Assembly: GCF_000269985.1 (NCBI RefSeq)
Contig: NC_016109.1
Location: 7,715,001 to 7,779,000, forward strand
Source: Kitasatospora setae KM-6054
GTDB lineage: Bacteria > Actinomycetota > Actinomycetes > Streptomycetales > Streptomycetaceae
Length of the DNA stretch: 64,000 bases
Direction of reading: 5' to 3'
Shown in pieces: positions 34,972 through 43,837 of the stretch (positions are counted from its first letter, which is position 1; every line of letters begins with the position of its first letter). Below the pieces are notes generated by a model. It was not told where the DNA came from and searched no databases. It worked only from the letters and a program-made list of their open reading frames with translations. The position numbers and the translations under genes are program-made.

Positions 34972-35000
34972 GAGGGCGCGACCGGGGTGGTCGCGTCCTC
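34972..35000. terminator. Hairpin between the HEAT-repeat gene and etfA
   Basis: A 12-bp stem (34972-34983 with 34989-35000, one G-T pair) and a 5-nt loop lie between two convergent genes. Confidence 0.65.
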
Positions 35001-35019
35001 GGCGGGGGAGCGGAGGGGG

Positions 35020-35976
35020 TCAGCCCGCCTTCACCTCGTCGGTGAGTTGGGGCAGGACGTTGAAGAGGTCTCCGACGACGCCGTAGTCGACGAGTTCGAA
35101 GATGGGGGCTTCGGGGTCCTTGTTGACGGCGACGATGGTCTTGCTGGTCTGCATGCCGGCGCGGTGCTGGATGGCGCCGGAGATGCCGGCGGCGACGTAG
35201 AGCTGGGGGGAGACCTGCTTGCCGGTCTGGCCGACCTGGCTGCTGTGGGGGTACCAGCCGGCGTCGACGGCGGCGCGGGAGGCGCCGACGGCGGCGCCGA
35301 GGGCGTCGGCGAGGTGTTCGACGACGGTGAAGCCGTCGGCGGCGCCGACGCCGCGGCCGCCGGAGACGACGATGGCGGCCTCGGTGAGTTCGGGGCGGCC
35401 GGTGGCGACGCGGGGGGTGCGGGCGGTGACGGTGGCGGCGTTGCCGGTGAAGGCGACGGTGGCCCGCTGGAGGGTGCCGGCGGCGGGGGCGGGCTGGGGG
35501 GCGGTGCTGTTGGGCTTGACGGTGATGACCGGGGTGCCGGTGGTGACGGTCGACTTGACCTGGTAGGACGCGGCGAACACCGACTGGGTGGCGACGGGGC
35601 CGTTCTCGCCGGGTTCGAGGTCGACGGCGTCGGTGATCAGGCCGGAGCCCAGGCGCAGGGCGGTGCGGGCGGCGACCTCCTTGTTCTCGCCGGAGGAGGT
35701 GAGCAGGACGGCGGTGGCGCCGGTGGCCTGGGCGATCTGGGTGAGGGCGTCGACCTTGGGGACGACGGAGTGGGTGGCGAACTCGTCGGCGTCGGCGGTG
35801 TGGACGGTGGCGGCGCCGTATTCGGCGGCCTTGGCGGCGATGTCGGCGGCGGCGGGGCCGGCGCCGAGGACCACGGCGGCGGGGGTGCCCAGGCGGCGGG
35901 CGAGGGTGAGCAGTTCGAGGGCGGGCTTGCGGGCGGCGCCGTCGGCGTGGTCGACGAGGACCAGGATCTCGCTCAT
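35020..35976 (-). CDS. etfA: Electron transfer flavoprotein alpha subunit
   Basis: The 318-residue protein starts at ATG 35976. The C-terminal FAD domain is clear: VVSGGRGVGAADGF, GASRAAVDAGW, QVGQTGKQVSPQLYVAAGISGAIQH and VAVNKDPEAPIFELVDYGVVGD. With the upstream beta subunit it forms the ETF heterodimer. That heterodimer takes electrons from acyl-CoA and other flavin dehydrogenases and passes them to ETF-quinone oxidoreductase. The gap to etfB is 38 bp, and the two probably form one operon. The DNA of this gene is unusually G-rich and repetitive. Confidence 0.96.
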   Translation of the reverse strand: MSEILVLVDHADGAARKPALELLTLARRLGTPAAVVLGAGPAAADIAAKAAEYGAATVHTADADEFATHSVVPKVDALTQIAQATGATAVLLTSSGENKEVAARTALRLGSGLITDAVDLEPGENGPVATQSVFAASYQVKSTVTTGTPVITVKPNSTAPQPAPAAGTLQRATVAFTGNAATVTARTPRVATGRPELTEAAIVVSGGRGVGAADGFTVVEHLADALGAAVGASRAAVDAGWYPHSSQVGQTGKQVSPQLYVAAGISGAIQHRAGMQTSKTIVAVNKDPEAPIFELVDYGVVGDLFNVLPQLTDEVKAG

Positions 35977-36014
35977 GGTGGGGTGCTCCGTATTCCTGTG
36001 TTCCCGGCGGCCGG

Positions 36015-36800
36015 TCAGATGAACTTCTGCTCGGTGAGGTAGGCGGCGAGCTGCTTGCCGCCCTCGCCCTGGTCGGTGACGATGACGCCCCGGGTGCGGG
36101 CGGGGCGGGCGGTGACGTCCTGGACCCTGGTCCAGGCGCCGGCGAGGCCGACGGTGTCGGCGTCGATGCCCAGGTCGTCGAGGTCCAGGGACTGCACGGG
36201 CTTCTTCTTGGCGGCCATGATGCCCTTGAAGGAGGGGTAGCGGGCCTCGCCGGACTGGTCGGTGACCGAGACGACGGCGGGCAGCGGGGCCTGGAGGGTC
36301 TCGGAGGCCGCGTCGCCGTCGCGCCGGCCCTTGACCTGGCCGTCCTCGACGGTGACCTCGGAGAGCAGGGTGGCCTGCGGGACGCCCAGGCGCTCGGCCA
36401 GCAGCGCGGGCAGCACGCCCATCACGCCGTCGGTGGAGGCCATGCCGCACACGACCAGGTCGTAGCCGGTCCTCTCCAGCGCGGCGGCCAGGATCGCGGA
36501 GGTGCCGAGCGCGTCGGTGCCGTGGATGTCGTCGTCGTTGACGTGCACGGCCTTGTCCGCGCCCATCGACAGCGCCTTGCGCAGCGCGTCCTTGGCGTCG
36601 TCCGGGCCCACCGTCAGGACGGTCACCTCGGCGCCCTCGTGGGCCGCGGCGATCCGCAGCGCCTGCTCGACGCCGTACTCGTCCAGCTCCGACAGGAGGC
36701 CGTCCACGCCCTCCCGGTCGGTGGTGGCATCGTCCGCGAAGCGACGGTCACCGGTCGCGTCGGGCACGTACTTCACACAGACAACGATCCGCAAGCTCAC
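36015..36800 (-). CDS. etfB: Electron transfer flavoprotein beta subunit
   Basis: The 261-residue protein starts at GTG 36800 after AAGGACAAGG. VVCVKYVPD at the N-terminus, MGADKAVHVNDDDIHGTDALGTSAILAAAL, the AMP-binding region and the beta-subunit signature GEARYPSFKGIMAAKKKPV are all present at the usual length. It is the first gene of etfBA. The short upstream region has no recognised operator. Confidence 0.96.
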   Translation of the reverse strand: MSLRIVVCVKYVPDATGDRRFADDATTDREGVDGLLSELDEYGVEQALRIAAAHEGAEVTVLTVGPDDAKDALRKALSMGADKAVHVNDDDIHGTDALGTSAILAAALERTGYDLVVCGMASTDGVMGVLPALLAERLGVPQATLLSEVTVEDGQVKGRRDGDAASETLQAPLPAVVSVTDQSGEARYPSFKGIMAAKKKPVQSLDLDDLGIDADTVGLAGAWTRVQDVTARPARTRGVIVTDQGEGGKQLAAYLTEQKFI

Positions 36801-36947
36801 AGCGACCTTGTCCTTTCACGCGGGAGGGAACTGAGTACCCCCACTAGACCACACTCCGTGCCATCGATCCACTCCCGTGGCGGTGTGAGGGGGGACTCAG
36901 TTCCCAGTCCGCTGTGCCTGCGGTCTGCGGCCTGCGGTGCCCGGCGG

Positions 36948-38597
36948 TCAGGCGGTGCGGCGCAGGCGGAGGGTGGAGTCGCGGTGCGGGCGGGCGTCCG
37001 GGTCGGTGACCGGGTGGTCGGGGTGGTCGTGCCGGGCGTGCTCCTCGGCGAGCTCGACCGTCCAGTGAGCCGGGTCGAGCCGCAGCCCGGCGAGCATCTC
37101 CTCGGGGGTGGGGAAGTGCATGTCGGGGTGCGGGTGGTCGTGCTTGACCGGGGACGCGGCGTGGCTGGTGATCAGCAGGGTCCCGCCGGGGGCGACGGCC
37201 GCGGCGGCCCGGCGCAGCACCCGCTCGCGCGGGAATTCGGCAGGCGAGTGGAGGAACTGCGCCGAGACCAGGTCGTACGTGCCGGACGGGAAGGCGTGCG
37301 CCAGGTCGACGCGCTGCCAGTCGACCCGGTCGCCGACGCCCTCGACGGCGGCCCGGGCGGCGGCCCGCTCCAGCGCGACCTGCGAGATGTCGACGGCGGT
37401 GACCCGCCAGCCCCGCCCGGCCAGCCAGAGCGCGTCCCCGCCCTCGCCACAGCCCAGGTCGAGCGCCCGGCCGGGCTCCAGGTCGGCGGCCTGCACGGTC
37501 AGCGAGGCGTTCGGGCGGCCGCTCCAGATCTGCTCGCTCTCGCCGTACCGCTTCTCCCAGAACTCGACCGCGTCGACGGCCAGCCGGGTCTCCTCGGCGG
37601 CCAGGTCGGCGTTGATCGCGGCGGCGGCGCGCAGGCCGTCCGCGGCGGCGACCGCCACCTGCCCGGCGGGGTCGGTCAGGTTGCCGGCCGCCCAGACCCC
37701 GGGGACGCCGGTCGCGCCCGTCGGGTCGGTGGTGGCCAGCCGGGTCGCGAACCGGACGCCCTCGCGCACCAGGTCGGTGGCCTCCAGGCCCAGCTCGGCC
37801 AGGAACGGCGCGGTCGCCGCCATCTCGGTGCCGACCGCCAGCACCTCGCACGCCACCTCGGTGCCGTCGGCCAGCCGCACGCCGGTCAGCTCGGCACCGT
37901 CCTCCTCCGGCAGCAGCGCGGCCACCTCGCCCGCCACCACGGTCACGCTGCGGGCGGCCAGCTCGCGCCGCTGCCGCTCGTCGAACGGCGCGCTGGTGTG
38001 CGCGAGCAGCGTGACGTCGGCGCTCCACTGCCGCCACAGCAGCGCCTGGTGCACGGCGACCAGCGGGTTGGTGGCCAGGACGGCGATCTTCCGGTCGCGG
38101 ACCTCCCAGCCGTGGCAGTACGGGCAGTGCACCACCTGGCGGCCCCAGCGCTCGGCCAGGCCGGGCACTTCGGGCAGCAGGTCGGTGGTGCCGGTGGTCA
38201 GCAGCAGCCGGCGGGCGTGCACGACCGTGCCGTCCGACAGCTCGGCGCGGAAGCCGCCGTCCGCCTCGCGGCCCACCGACCGCACCTCGGCGTCGTGGAA
38301 CTCGCCACCGTACGAGGCGACTTCGGCCCGACCCAGGGCGACCAGCTCGGCGGGCGGCAGGCCCTCGCGGCCGAGCAGGCCGTGGATGCCCGCGGCGGGC
38401 GCGTTGCGCGGCTCGCCGGAGTCGACCACCAGGACGGAGCGGCGGGCCCGGGCCAGGGTCAGGGCGCCGCTGAGTCCGGCGGCGCCGCCCCCGACGACCA
38501 GGACGTCGTGGTGACGGGTTGAGTGCGGGTGCGGGTGCGGGTGCTGGTGGCGGTTCGGCTGCTCGTGCGGGGGCTCGTGCTGGTGCGTCGTGGTCAT
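36948..38597 (-). CDS. Fusion of thioredoxin-reductase-like FAD oxidoreductase and SAM methyltransferase
   Basis: The 549-residue protein starts at ATG 38597. Residues 2-28 are a His-rich stretch (about ten His, e.g. HQHPHPHPHSTRHH) that could bind metal. Residues about 30-335 are a two-domain NAD(P)/FAD oxidoreductase (DVLVVGGGAAGLSGALTLA, AAGNLTDPAGQVAVAAADG) with Cys158-Pro-Tyr-Cys161, a thioredoxin-reductase-type redox pair. Residues about 340-549 are a class I methyltransferase (ALDLGCGEGGDALWLA). Both domains have all main motifs, so this is a true fusion rather than a misread frame. The substrate is unknown. The divergent XRE-cupin regulator is probably its controller. Confidence 0.88.
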   Translation of the reverse strand: MTTTHQHEPPHEQPNRHQHPHPHPHSTRHHDVLVVGGGAAGLSGALTLARARRSVLVVDSGEPRNAPAAGIHGLLGREGLPPAELVALGRAEVASYGGEFHDAEVRSVGREADGGFRAELSDGTVVHARRLLLTTGTTDLLPEVPGLAERWGRQVVHCPYCHGWEVRDRKIAVLATNPLVAVHQALLWRQWSADVTLLAHTSAPFDERQRRELAARSVTVVAGEVAALLPEEDGAELTGVRLADGTEVACEVLAVGTEMAATAPFLAELGLEATDLVREGVRFATRLATTDPTGATGVPGVWAAGNLTDPAGQVAVAAADGLRAAAAINADLAAEETRLAVDAVEFWEKRYGESEQIWSGRPNASLTVQAADLEPGRALDLGCGEGGDALWLAGRGWRVTAVDISQVALERAAARAAVEGVGDRVDWQRVDLAHAFPSGTYDLVSAQFLHSPAEFPRERVLRRAAAAVAPGGTLLITSHAASPVKHDHPHPDMHFPTPEEMLAGLRLDPAHWTVELAEEHARHDHPDHPVTDPDARPHRDSTLRLRRTA

Positions 38598-38705
38598 GCT
38601 CCGATGGTGCGGCGGGTTCGCCGGATTGACAAACAATGTTGCTGAGGTGGCAAATGGAGGGGGCGGGCGGGACCGGGGTCGGACGGAGCGGAGAGGGACA
38701 CGGCG

Positions 38706-39308
38706 ATGGGCGAGGACTTCGAGGCGGTGCTGACCGGCGTCGGCCCCCGGCTGCGGGCGATCCGCCAGCAGCACGGCACCACGTTGGCGCAGCTCAGCGA
38801 GCAGACCGGCATCTCGGTCAGCACGCTCTCCCGGCTGGAGTCCGGAGGGCGGCGGCCGACCCTGGAACTGCTGCTGCCGCTGGCCCGCGCGCACGGCGTG
38901 GCCCTGGACGAACTGGTCGACGCCCCGCCGACCGGCGACCCCCGGGTGCGGCTGCGCCCGTTCGTCCGGCACGGCTGGACGTACCTGCCGCTGGCCCGCA
39001 GCCTCGGCGGCATGCAGGCGTACAAGATCGTCGTCCCGCCCGGCGGCGGCCGGGAGAACTGCGAGCAGCGCACGCACGAGGGCCACGAGTGGCTGTACGT
39101 GCTCTCCGGCGAGCTGTTGCTGAAACTGGGCGAGCACGACGTGGTGCTGAAGGCGGGCGAGGCCGCGGAGTTCGACACCCGGACGCCGCACCTGTTCGCC
39201 AACGCGGGCCGGGTGCCGGTGGAGTTCCTCAGCCTGTTCGGCCCGCAGGGGGAGCGGGTGCACGTGCGGGCGCGCACGACGAACAAAGCTGAGAAGGAAG
39301 GGAACTGA
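38706..39308 (+). CDS. XRE-cupin transcriptional regulator
   Basis: The 200-residue protein starts at ATG 38706. Residues about 10-70 are an XRE helix-turn-helix (LRAIRQQHGTTLAQLSEQTGISVSTLSRLESGGRRP). Residues about 105-190 are a cupin-2 sensor domain (THEGHEWLYVLSGELLLKLGEHDVVLKAGEAAEFDTRTPH). It is divergent from the oxidoreductase-methyltransferase gene with a 108-bp gap. That gap contains TTGACA (38626-38631) overlapping the near-palindrome AACAATGTT (38632-38640), a likely shared control point. The ligand is not evident. Confidence 0.9.
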   Translation: MGEDFEAVLTGVGPRLRAIRQQHGTTLAQLSEQTGISVSTLSRLESGGRRPTLELLLPLARAHGVALDELVDAPPTGDPRVRLRPFVRHGWTYLPLARSLGGMQAYKIVVPPGGGRENCEQRTHEGHEWLYVLSGELLLKLGEHDVVLKAGEAAEFDTRTPHLFANAGRVPVEFLSLFGPQGERVHVRARTTNKAEKEGN

Positions 39309-39356
39309 CGGTTCGTTGGTTCTCTGCTCTGTCGGTTCCTGGGGGGCGGACGTGCC

Positions 39357-39389
39357 GGACGCCGCGCCCGAGAGGTGGGTGCGGCGTCC
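39357..39389. terminator. Hairpin between convergent regulator and secreted-protein genes
   Basis: GGACGCCGC (from 39357) pairs with GCGGCGTCC (ending 39389), with an additional G-T pair, in the 101-bp gap between the two stop codons. Confidence 0.6.
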
Positions 39390-39409
39390 GAACGGGTTTG
39401 GTGCCGGCG

Positions 39410-40069
39410 TCAGTTGACGGTGACCGCGCCGCCCAGGGTGGTGTCGGTGACCGGGCCGTAGGAGGCCGAGAAGTTGATGCTGGCGAAGCAGATGCTCGGG
39501 CCGGACAGCTTGGTGAAGCCCTGGTTGACCATGTTGATCTGCGGCGGGGTGTTGGTGGCGTTGCCGTTCAGGGTGCCGGTGGGCGAGGAGTAGGTGCACA
39601 GGGCGTTGCCGGCCAGGGTCTTCAGGTTGACGACGGCCTGGATGGACCCGGTGAGGGTGACCGGGAACCCGGCGGAGTCCGAAATGCTCAGGGTGTAGGG
39701 CAGGTTGCTCATCGTCAGGCTGTTCACGCCGCTGACACCGACCACGTTGGAGGTGCAGCCGGAGAAGGTCAGGACGTTGACCGGGCCGGACGCGGTGGCG
39801 GAGCCGGTGGCGGTCGGGTTGCTGTTGACGCTGCCGCCGATGGTGGAGACGGAGCACTTGACGCCGGTGGTGGTGCCCGGGTTGTACATGGTCGCGAAGG
39901 TGCCGCTGACCAGGTTCGCCGACAGCGAGTCGCCGACCGCGACCGGGGTGGTGCCGACGGTCAGCACCGGGGTGGCGGAGACGGCGGCACCCGCCGGGAC
40001 GGCCGGGAGGACGAGCAGGGCGCCGGCGGCGGCGAGGGCGGCGATGCCGGCGAAGGTGCGGTTGCGCAT
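39410..40069 (-). CDS. Secreted beta-rich protein, function unknown
   Basis: The 219-residue protein starts at ATG 40069 after GGAAGGAA. A typical signal peptide (MRNRTFAGIAALAAAGALL up to PAGAA, about 30 residues) precedes a Ser/Thr/Gly/Asn-rich beta-strand body. The body has four cysteines (KCSV, SGCTS, ALCTY, SICFA) that may pair outside the cell. No enzyme motif is seen. A second secreted protein gene lies upstream on the same strand, and a DUF6230/DUF6114 pair is divergent. This grouping suggests a cell-surface module. Confidence 0.8.
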   Translation of the reverse strand: MRNRTFAGIAALAAAGALLVLPAVPAGAAVSATPVLTVGTTPVAVGDSLSANLVSGTFATMYNPGTTTGVKCSVSTIGGSVNSNPTATGSATASGPVNVLTFSGCTSNVVGVSGVNSLTMSNLPYTLSISDSAGFPVTLTGSIQAVVNLKTLAGNALCTYSSPTGTLNGNATNTPPQINMVNQGFTKLSGPSICFASINFSASYGPVTDTTLGGAVTVN

Positions 40070-40262
40070 GAGGGTTCCTTCCGATGGGTGGGGCGGAGCG
40101 GACGGAGCTGCCCCGGCGTCGCTGGCCGGAGCGCGTGCCGTTCCCGCGCTGGGGACGGGTGGCACGGGCAGGTGGGGGTCTCCCGCGCCGACTCCCTTGC
40201 TGGGGGACGGAGTCGGCGCGGGGCGGATCGGTGCGGGGCGGATCGGTGCGGCGCGCGGTCGC

Positions 40263-41249
40263 TCAGTGCGCGGTGCTGTCGCCCAACGCGGCGGTGAGGT
40301 CGGCGATGTCGGTGTCCAGGACGAAGGACGCGTTGGTCTGCTGGAAGCTCACCGAGTCCTTGCCGGGGGCGGCGGGCAGGCCCATGGTCCAGTTGATGAT
40401 CTGGTTCAACGAGCCGAGCAGGCCGCACCCGTTGGCGCCCGGCACCGCGAAGGTGTTGTCCACCAGCGACGCGTTGGTCTCCGAAATGACCAGCGCGTTG
40501 TGCCCGTTGGGGTCCGGGTCGTAGCCGATGGTGCCCGGGTCGCCGGTCATCGGCGGAGTGGATCCGGCGGGGGCGGTCGAACCGGTGGTCGGCTTGAGCA
40601 GCAGCGGCGCGGCGTCGGAGCCGACGTAGCAGTGCGCGCCGAACAGCGCGTTGTACAGGTGCAGTTTGATCGGCAGCTGGAACACCGGGTACGGCTCACC
40701 GGTCGCCAGTGGGGTGAACTTCGTGACCGGGCCCGCGAGTTCGACCTGGGCGAAGACGCTGGTGATGCCGGGCAGGTAGTTCTGGATGCCCGGGATGTTG
40801 ATCTGCACCATCGGCGCGCTGAGCAGTGGGGCGCTGGTCGGCGGCACCACGGTGTACTGGTTGGCGGTGCTGCCGTCCGGGAACGAGACCTCGGGTGCCG
40901 ACTTGTCCCAGTAGAAGCCGAACTGCAGCGTGATCGGCGAGTTGAACGGCACCACCGTGTTGCCGAGGGTGAACTTCCCGGCGTTGGTCACCGACACCAG
41001 GCAGCCGACCTGGAGGTTGCTCGGATCGTGCATCGCGGGCGCCGCGACCGGACAGTTGCCCATGCCGGTGTACGGCGCGCCCGGCGCCGCGGCGGCGGCG
41101 GGCGCGGCGGTGGCCGGGGCGACGCCGGCCAGCAGTGCGGCGCAGGCCGCGACGGCGGCGGGCGGCAGCAGGCGGCGCAGCCGGTGCGGGCGCGGGGCGG
41201 CGGCTGTGGTGGTGGCCGCTGTGGACGTGCTGGTGCTGTCGGTGCGCAT
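40263..41249 (-). CDS. Secreted protein with long signal region, function unknown
   Basis: I start at ATG 41249 (MRTDSTSTSTAA), giving 328 residues; the longer frame is Pro/Arg-rich leader. A Thr/Ala-rich n-region, RPHRLRRLL and a hydrophobic core ending GVAPATAAPAAAAA form an unusually long export signal. The mature part is beta-rich with four cysteines (NCPV, GCLV, HCYV, GCGLL) and no catalytic motif. It is 193 bp upstream of the second secreted protein. The divergent gene pair on its other side encodes DUF6230 and DUF6114 membrane proteins, with which it probably works. Confidence 0.75.
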   Translation of the reverse strand: MRTDSTSTSTAATTTAAAPRPHRLRRLLPPAAVAACAALLAGVAPATAAPAAAAAPGAPYTGMGNCPVAAPAMHDPSNLQVGCLVSVTNAGKFTLGNTVVPFNSPITLQFGFYWDKSAPEVSFPDGSTANQYTVVPPTSAPLLSAPMVQINIPGIQNYLPGITSVFAQVELAGPVTKFTPLATGEPYPVFQLPIKLHLYNALFGAHCYVGSDAAPLLLKPTTGSTAPAGSTPPMTGDPGTIGYDPDPNGHNALVISETNASLVDNTFAVPGANGCGLLGSLNQIINWTMGLPAAPGKDSVSFQQTNASFVLDTDIADLTAALGDSTAH

Positions 41250-41886
41250 GGCGGAGGGACTCCTGACGGCGGGGGTGGGCCGGAGCGAGGGCAGGGTGGA
41301 GCGCGAGGGCAGGGTGGGACGAGGCTGGTGGGCCTTGGTGGGACCGGGCCGGGTGCTCGACGCCACGAGCGGCCGGGCCGGGGCGCACGACTGTCACCGT
41401 CGCGCCGGAGCGGTTCGCCGGGCCGGAGGGCACGCCCTGCCTGAGGCGTGCCGCGTACCGGTGGTGTCCCGCGTACCAGTGGTGCCGTGTGCCGGCGGTG
41501 CGTTGTCGGGCCCGGAGCGAGAAGGACCCGGTGGGCACGGTCGTGGGCCGTGGTTACCGCCGGGTACTCGCCAAGTTCTAGGTGGCGTTCCGCATCAACG
41601 TCAAGGCAGCGCGCGGAAGTTGGAAGAGAAGTGAGTGGAGTTGACTCGACACTGGTCGACAACTGCCGCATGAGTCACAGGAGTTGACTGGAGTTTCGGA
41701 ATTTCGACCGGGTGCGCGAAGTATTGACCGGCCATGTACCCCGGGGTAACTTCCAGTCAGCCCGCCGGTTGTGAGAAAGATCGTCAACTGCACTGCGAGT
41801 CGCCGAAGTTGCCGCGATCGACCCACCACGCCAGGTGCTCACCCCGGCGAGCTGCGGATCCCCCACCCGACCCTCTGGAGCTCTCC
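41250..41886. other. Large divergent control region
   Basis: The 637-bp gap has no convincing gene. It is less GC-rich between 41580 and 41800 than its surroundings. It holds two copies of GGAGTTGACT (41637-41646 and 41680-41689, 43 bp apart) and a promoter for the DUF6230 gene. The right-hand 130 bp form a long 5' leader. Confidence 0.5.
41724..41752 (+). promoter_or_regulatory. Promoter for the DUF6230-DUF6114 operon
   Basis: TTGACC (41724-41729), a 17-bp spacer and TAACTT (41747-41752) fit a vegetative-type promoter. It lies about 130 bp before the ATG. The spacer contains the palindrome GTACCCCGGGGTAA. Confidence 0.55.
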
Positions 41887-42516
41887 ATGGCACCCTCCGC
41901 AGAACAATCCGCCGCCACCCCGACCGGGCGCGGCCGGGTGCGACTGCGCCGCGCCGCGCTGATGGCGATACCGGCCTGCGTCACCGCGGGCGTCCTCGTG
42001 ACCCTGACCGCGCAGAACGTCCTCGCCACCCAGTTCGCCATCTCCGGTATGGCCTTCGAGGTCACCGCCGACAAGCTGGACGGCTCCGGGTTCGAGCAGT
42101 TCGGCACCCTCGACAACATGATCGAGAACAGCCCGAACGCCGGTGACACCGGCGGCCAGCTGTTCCTGATCCAGACCGTGGTCAAGAAGGCCTCGCTCAC
42201 CAAGCTCTGCCAGAGCGTCAACCTGGGCGGCATCAACCTGCTGATCACCGCCGGCGACAAGGGCACCCCCGTCACCGCCGACAACCTCACCACCGACTCC
42301 GACCTGATGAGCGGTGACGCCGAGTTCCAGGGCCTCGAAGTCGGCCGCGACGCCAGCACCTTCGACAAGGGCGGCGTGGCCGGCCCGCCCGGAATGTTCG
42401 GCCAGCAGGGCGACACCGTGGCCGTCGACCACTTCCGGCAGCAGAACTACGCCACCACCGCCGGCACCTTCCGCCTGCCCAACATGCACCTCAGCTTCAG
42501 CGCCGATGGCTGCTGA
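41887..42516 (+). CDS. DUF6230-family membrane-anchored exported protein
   Basis: The 209-residue protein starts at ATG 41887. A basic N-terminus (GRGRVRLRRAALMAI) and one hydrophobic segment (about 25-45) anchor or export a beta-rich domain. That domain contains FAISGMAFEVTADKLDGSGFEQFG and two cysteines. The composition and the downstream partner match DUF6230 proteins, which occur with DUF6114 in streptomycetes. The function is unknown. The next gene begins inside its 3' end. Confidence 0.82.
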   Translation: MAPSAEQSAATPTGRGRVRLRRAALMAIPACVTAGVLVTLTAQNVLATQFAISGMAFEVTADKLDGSGFEQFGTLDNMIENSPNAGDTGGQLFLIQTVVKKASLTKLCQSVNLGGINLLITAGDKGTPVTADNLTTDSDLMSGDAEFQGLEVGRDASTFDKGGVAGPPGMFGQQGDTVAVDHFRQQNYATTAGTFRLPNMHLSFSADGC

Positions 42517-43084
42517 ACCCGGACCGGCACCGGACCGGGCGGCGGACCCCACGGCCGCCCGGCCCGCCGACGACGGCGGCAGCGGTGACACGGCCGAAGC
42601 CGTCGCGGTGACCCCGGCCGACCCGTCCGCCCCGCGGGGGTTCGCCGGCTGGCGCGGGCGGCGGCCCTTCTGGGGCGGCCTGCTGGTCGTCCTGGCCGGT
42701 GCCGAGATCCTGTTCACCGAGAAGGCCCCGATGCGCATGGTCATCCGCATCGGCATGCTCGGCCTGGCCGGCTACGTCATCCCCGCCCTGATGGTGCTCT
42801 GCGGCCTGCTGCTGATCTTCCACCCCGTCCAGCGGGTCTTCTACTCCGTCCTCGCCGCCCTCGCGACCCTGGGCAGCTGGATCACCTCCAACCTCGGCGG
42901 CTTCTTCATCGGCCTCCTGCTCGGCCTGATCGGCAGCAGCGTCGCCTTCGGCTGGCTGCCCGACCAGCCCCGGCGGCGCAGCCGCCGGTCGCGCCGCACG
43001 TCGGCACCCGGTACCGGCGCCGGGGCCGGGGCCGCATCCGCGCCCGGGGCCGCGTCCGGATCCGCCGAAGCCACCCCGGCCTGA
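42506..43084 (+). CDS. DUF6114-family membrane protein
   Basis: The 192-residue protein starts at ATG 42506, 11 bp inside the DUF6230 gene and without its own clear ribosome-binding site, so translation is probably coupled. A disordered N-terminus (about 45 residues) precedes four hydrophobic segments (PFWGGLLVVLAGAEIL, GLAGYVIPALMVLCGLLLIF, VFYSVLAALATLGSWI, FFIGLLLGLIGSSVAFGWL). A basic, Ala/Gly-rich tail follows. Function is unknown; it is a likely membrane partner for the DUF6230 protein and the divergent secreted proteins. Confidence 0.83.
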   Translation: MAAEPGPAPDRAADPTAARPADDGGSGDTAEAVAVTPADPSAPRGFAGWRGRRPFWGGLLVVLAGAEILFTEKAPMRMVIRIGMLGLAGYVIPALMVLCGLLLIFHPVQRVFYSVLAALATLGSWITSNLGGFFIGLLLGLIGSSVAFGWLPDQPRRRSRRSRRTSAPGTGAGAGAASAPGAASGSAEATPA

Positions 43085-43127
43085 CCGGGGCGGCGTCCGG
43101 CGGAGGAGCGTGGCCGCCGTCGGACGC

Positions 43128-43174
43128 CCCGGCCGCGGCCCCCGCACACCGAGCGGGCGGGGGCCGCGGCCGGG
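43128..43174 (+). terminator. Strong hairpin after the DUF6114 gene
   Basis: An exact 18-bp stem (43128-43145 with 43157-43174) with an 11-nt loop lies about 45 bp after the stop codon. Confidence 0.75.
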
Positions 43175-43268
43175 CATCGGGATGGGGGCGGCACGGGGGT
43201 GGGGCGATGGCGGAGCCGACCTCCGCATAACGCGCCGGTGGCCGTCCCGTTCGACGTAGTCTGGCCCC

Positions 43269-43748
43269 ATGGCAGACGAACACGGAGCGGACGGGCCAGC
43301 CGGTGCGGTCGGGAGGGTCAGGCCGGCCGACGCCTTCAGGAACCGGTGCCTGAACGCCGCGCGGGTGTTGGCGTCCTGCGGTGACTACTCCCTCCAACGC
43401 GTCTCCCTGGACGAGTCCCAGGAGGACCCCAAGGAGAACTCGCTGGACGTGTGGCTGCGGGAGGGGCCGTCCAAGCCCGACGTGGTGATCTCGCTGTCCC
43501 ACCCCTACGCGGTCGAGCCGTGGGAGCACGGCCTGACACCCGTCTTCATCGACCGGATCTCCCTCACCCACCTGCCGGCGCTGCCGGCACCCTGGCCCGA
43601 GGAGGCCGTCGGCCGACTCGACCGCACCGAGGACCTGCCGGAACTGGCCTGGCTGAGGATCGACGGACCGGTCACGATCGACGCCCTCGGCCAGATCGTG
43701 ACCCTCTACCGGGCGCAGAGCGACGACGAAGCCTCCGTGCTCGACTGA
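43269..43748 (+). CDS. Uncharacterised acidic protein
   Basis: The 159-residue soluble protein starts at ATG 43269. No ribosome-binding site is seen. TAGTCT 6 nt upstream suggests a leaderless transcript. RNRCLNAARVLASCGDYSLQRVSLDESQEDPKENSLDVW and SLSHPYAVEPWEHGLTPVFIDRISLTHLPALPAPWPEEA have no recognised family motif. The Leu/Pro/acidic composition resembles small immunity-type proteins, but there is no toxin gene next to it and I make no such claim. Confidence 0.7.
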   Translation: MADEHGADGPAGAVGRVRPADAFRNRCLNAARVLASCGDYSLQRVSLDESQEDPKENSLDVWLREGPSKPDVVISLSHPYAVEPWEHGLTPVFIDRISLTHLPALPAPWPEEAVGRLDRTEDLPELAWLRIDGPVTIDALGQIVTLYRAQSDDEASVLD

Positions 43749-43837
43749 CGGGCGGACGGACGGTCGGGCAGCCGGACGGCCCGAATGCCCTTTTCCCGTA
43801 GGCTGGTTGCCGGAATTTCCGTGCCGCGGCTCCGCGG

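Noticed and set aside
43269..43748. Immunity protein of a toxin system
   Set aside because: Composition is suggestive, but there is no toxin or secretion gene beside it.
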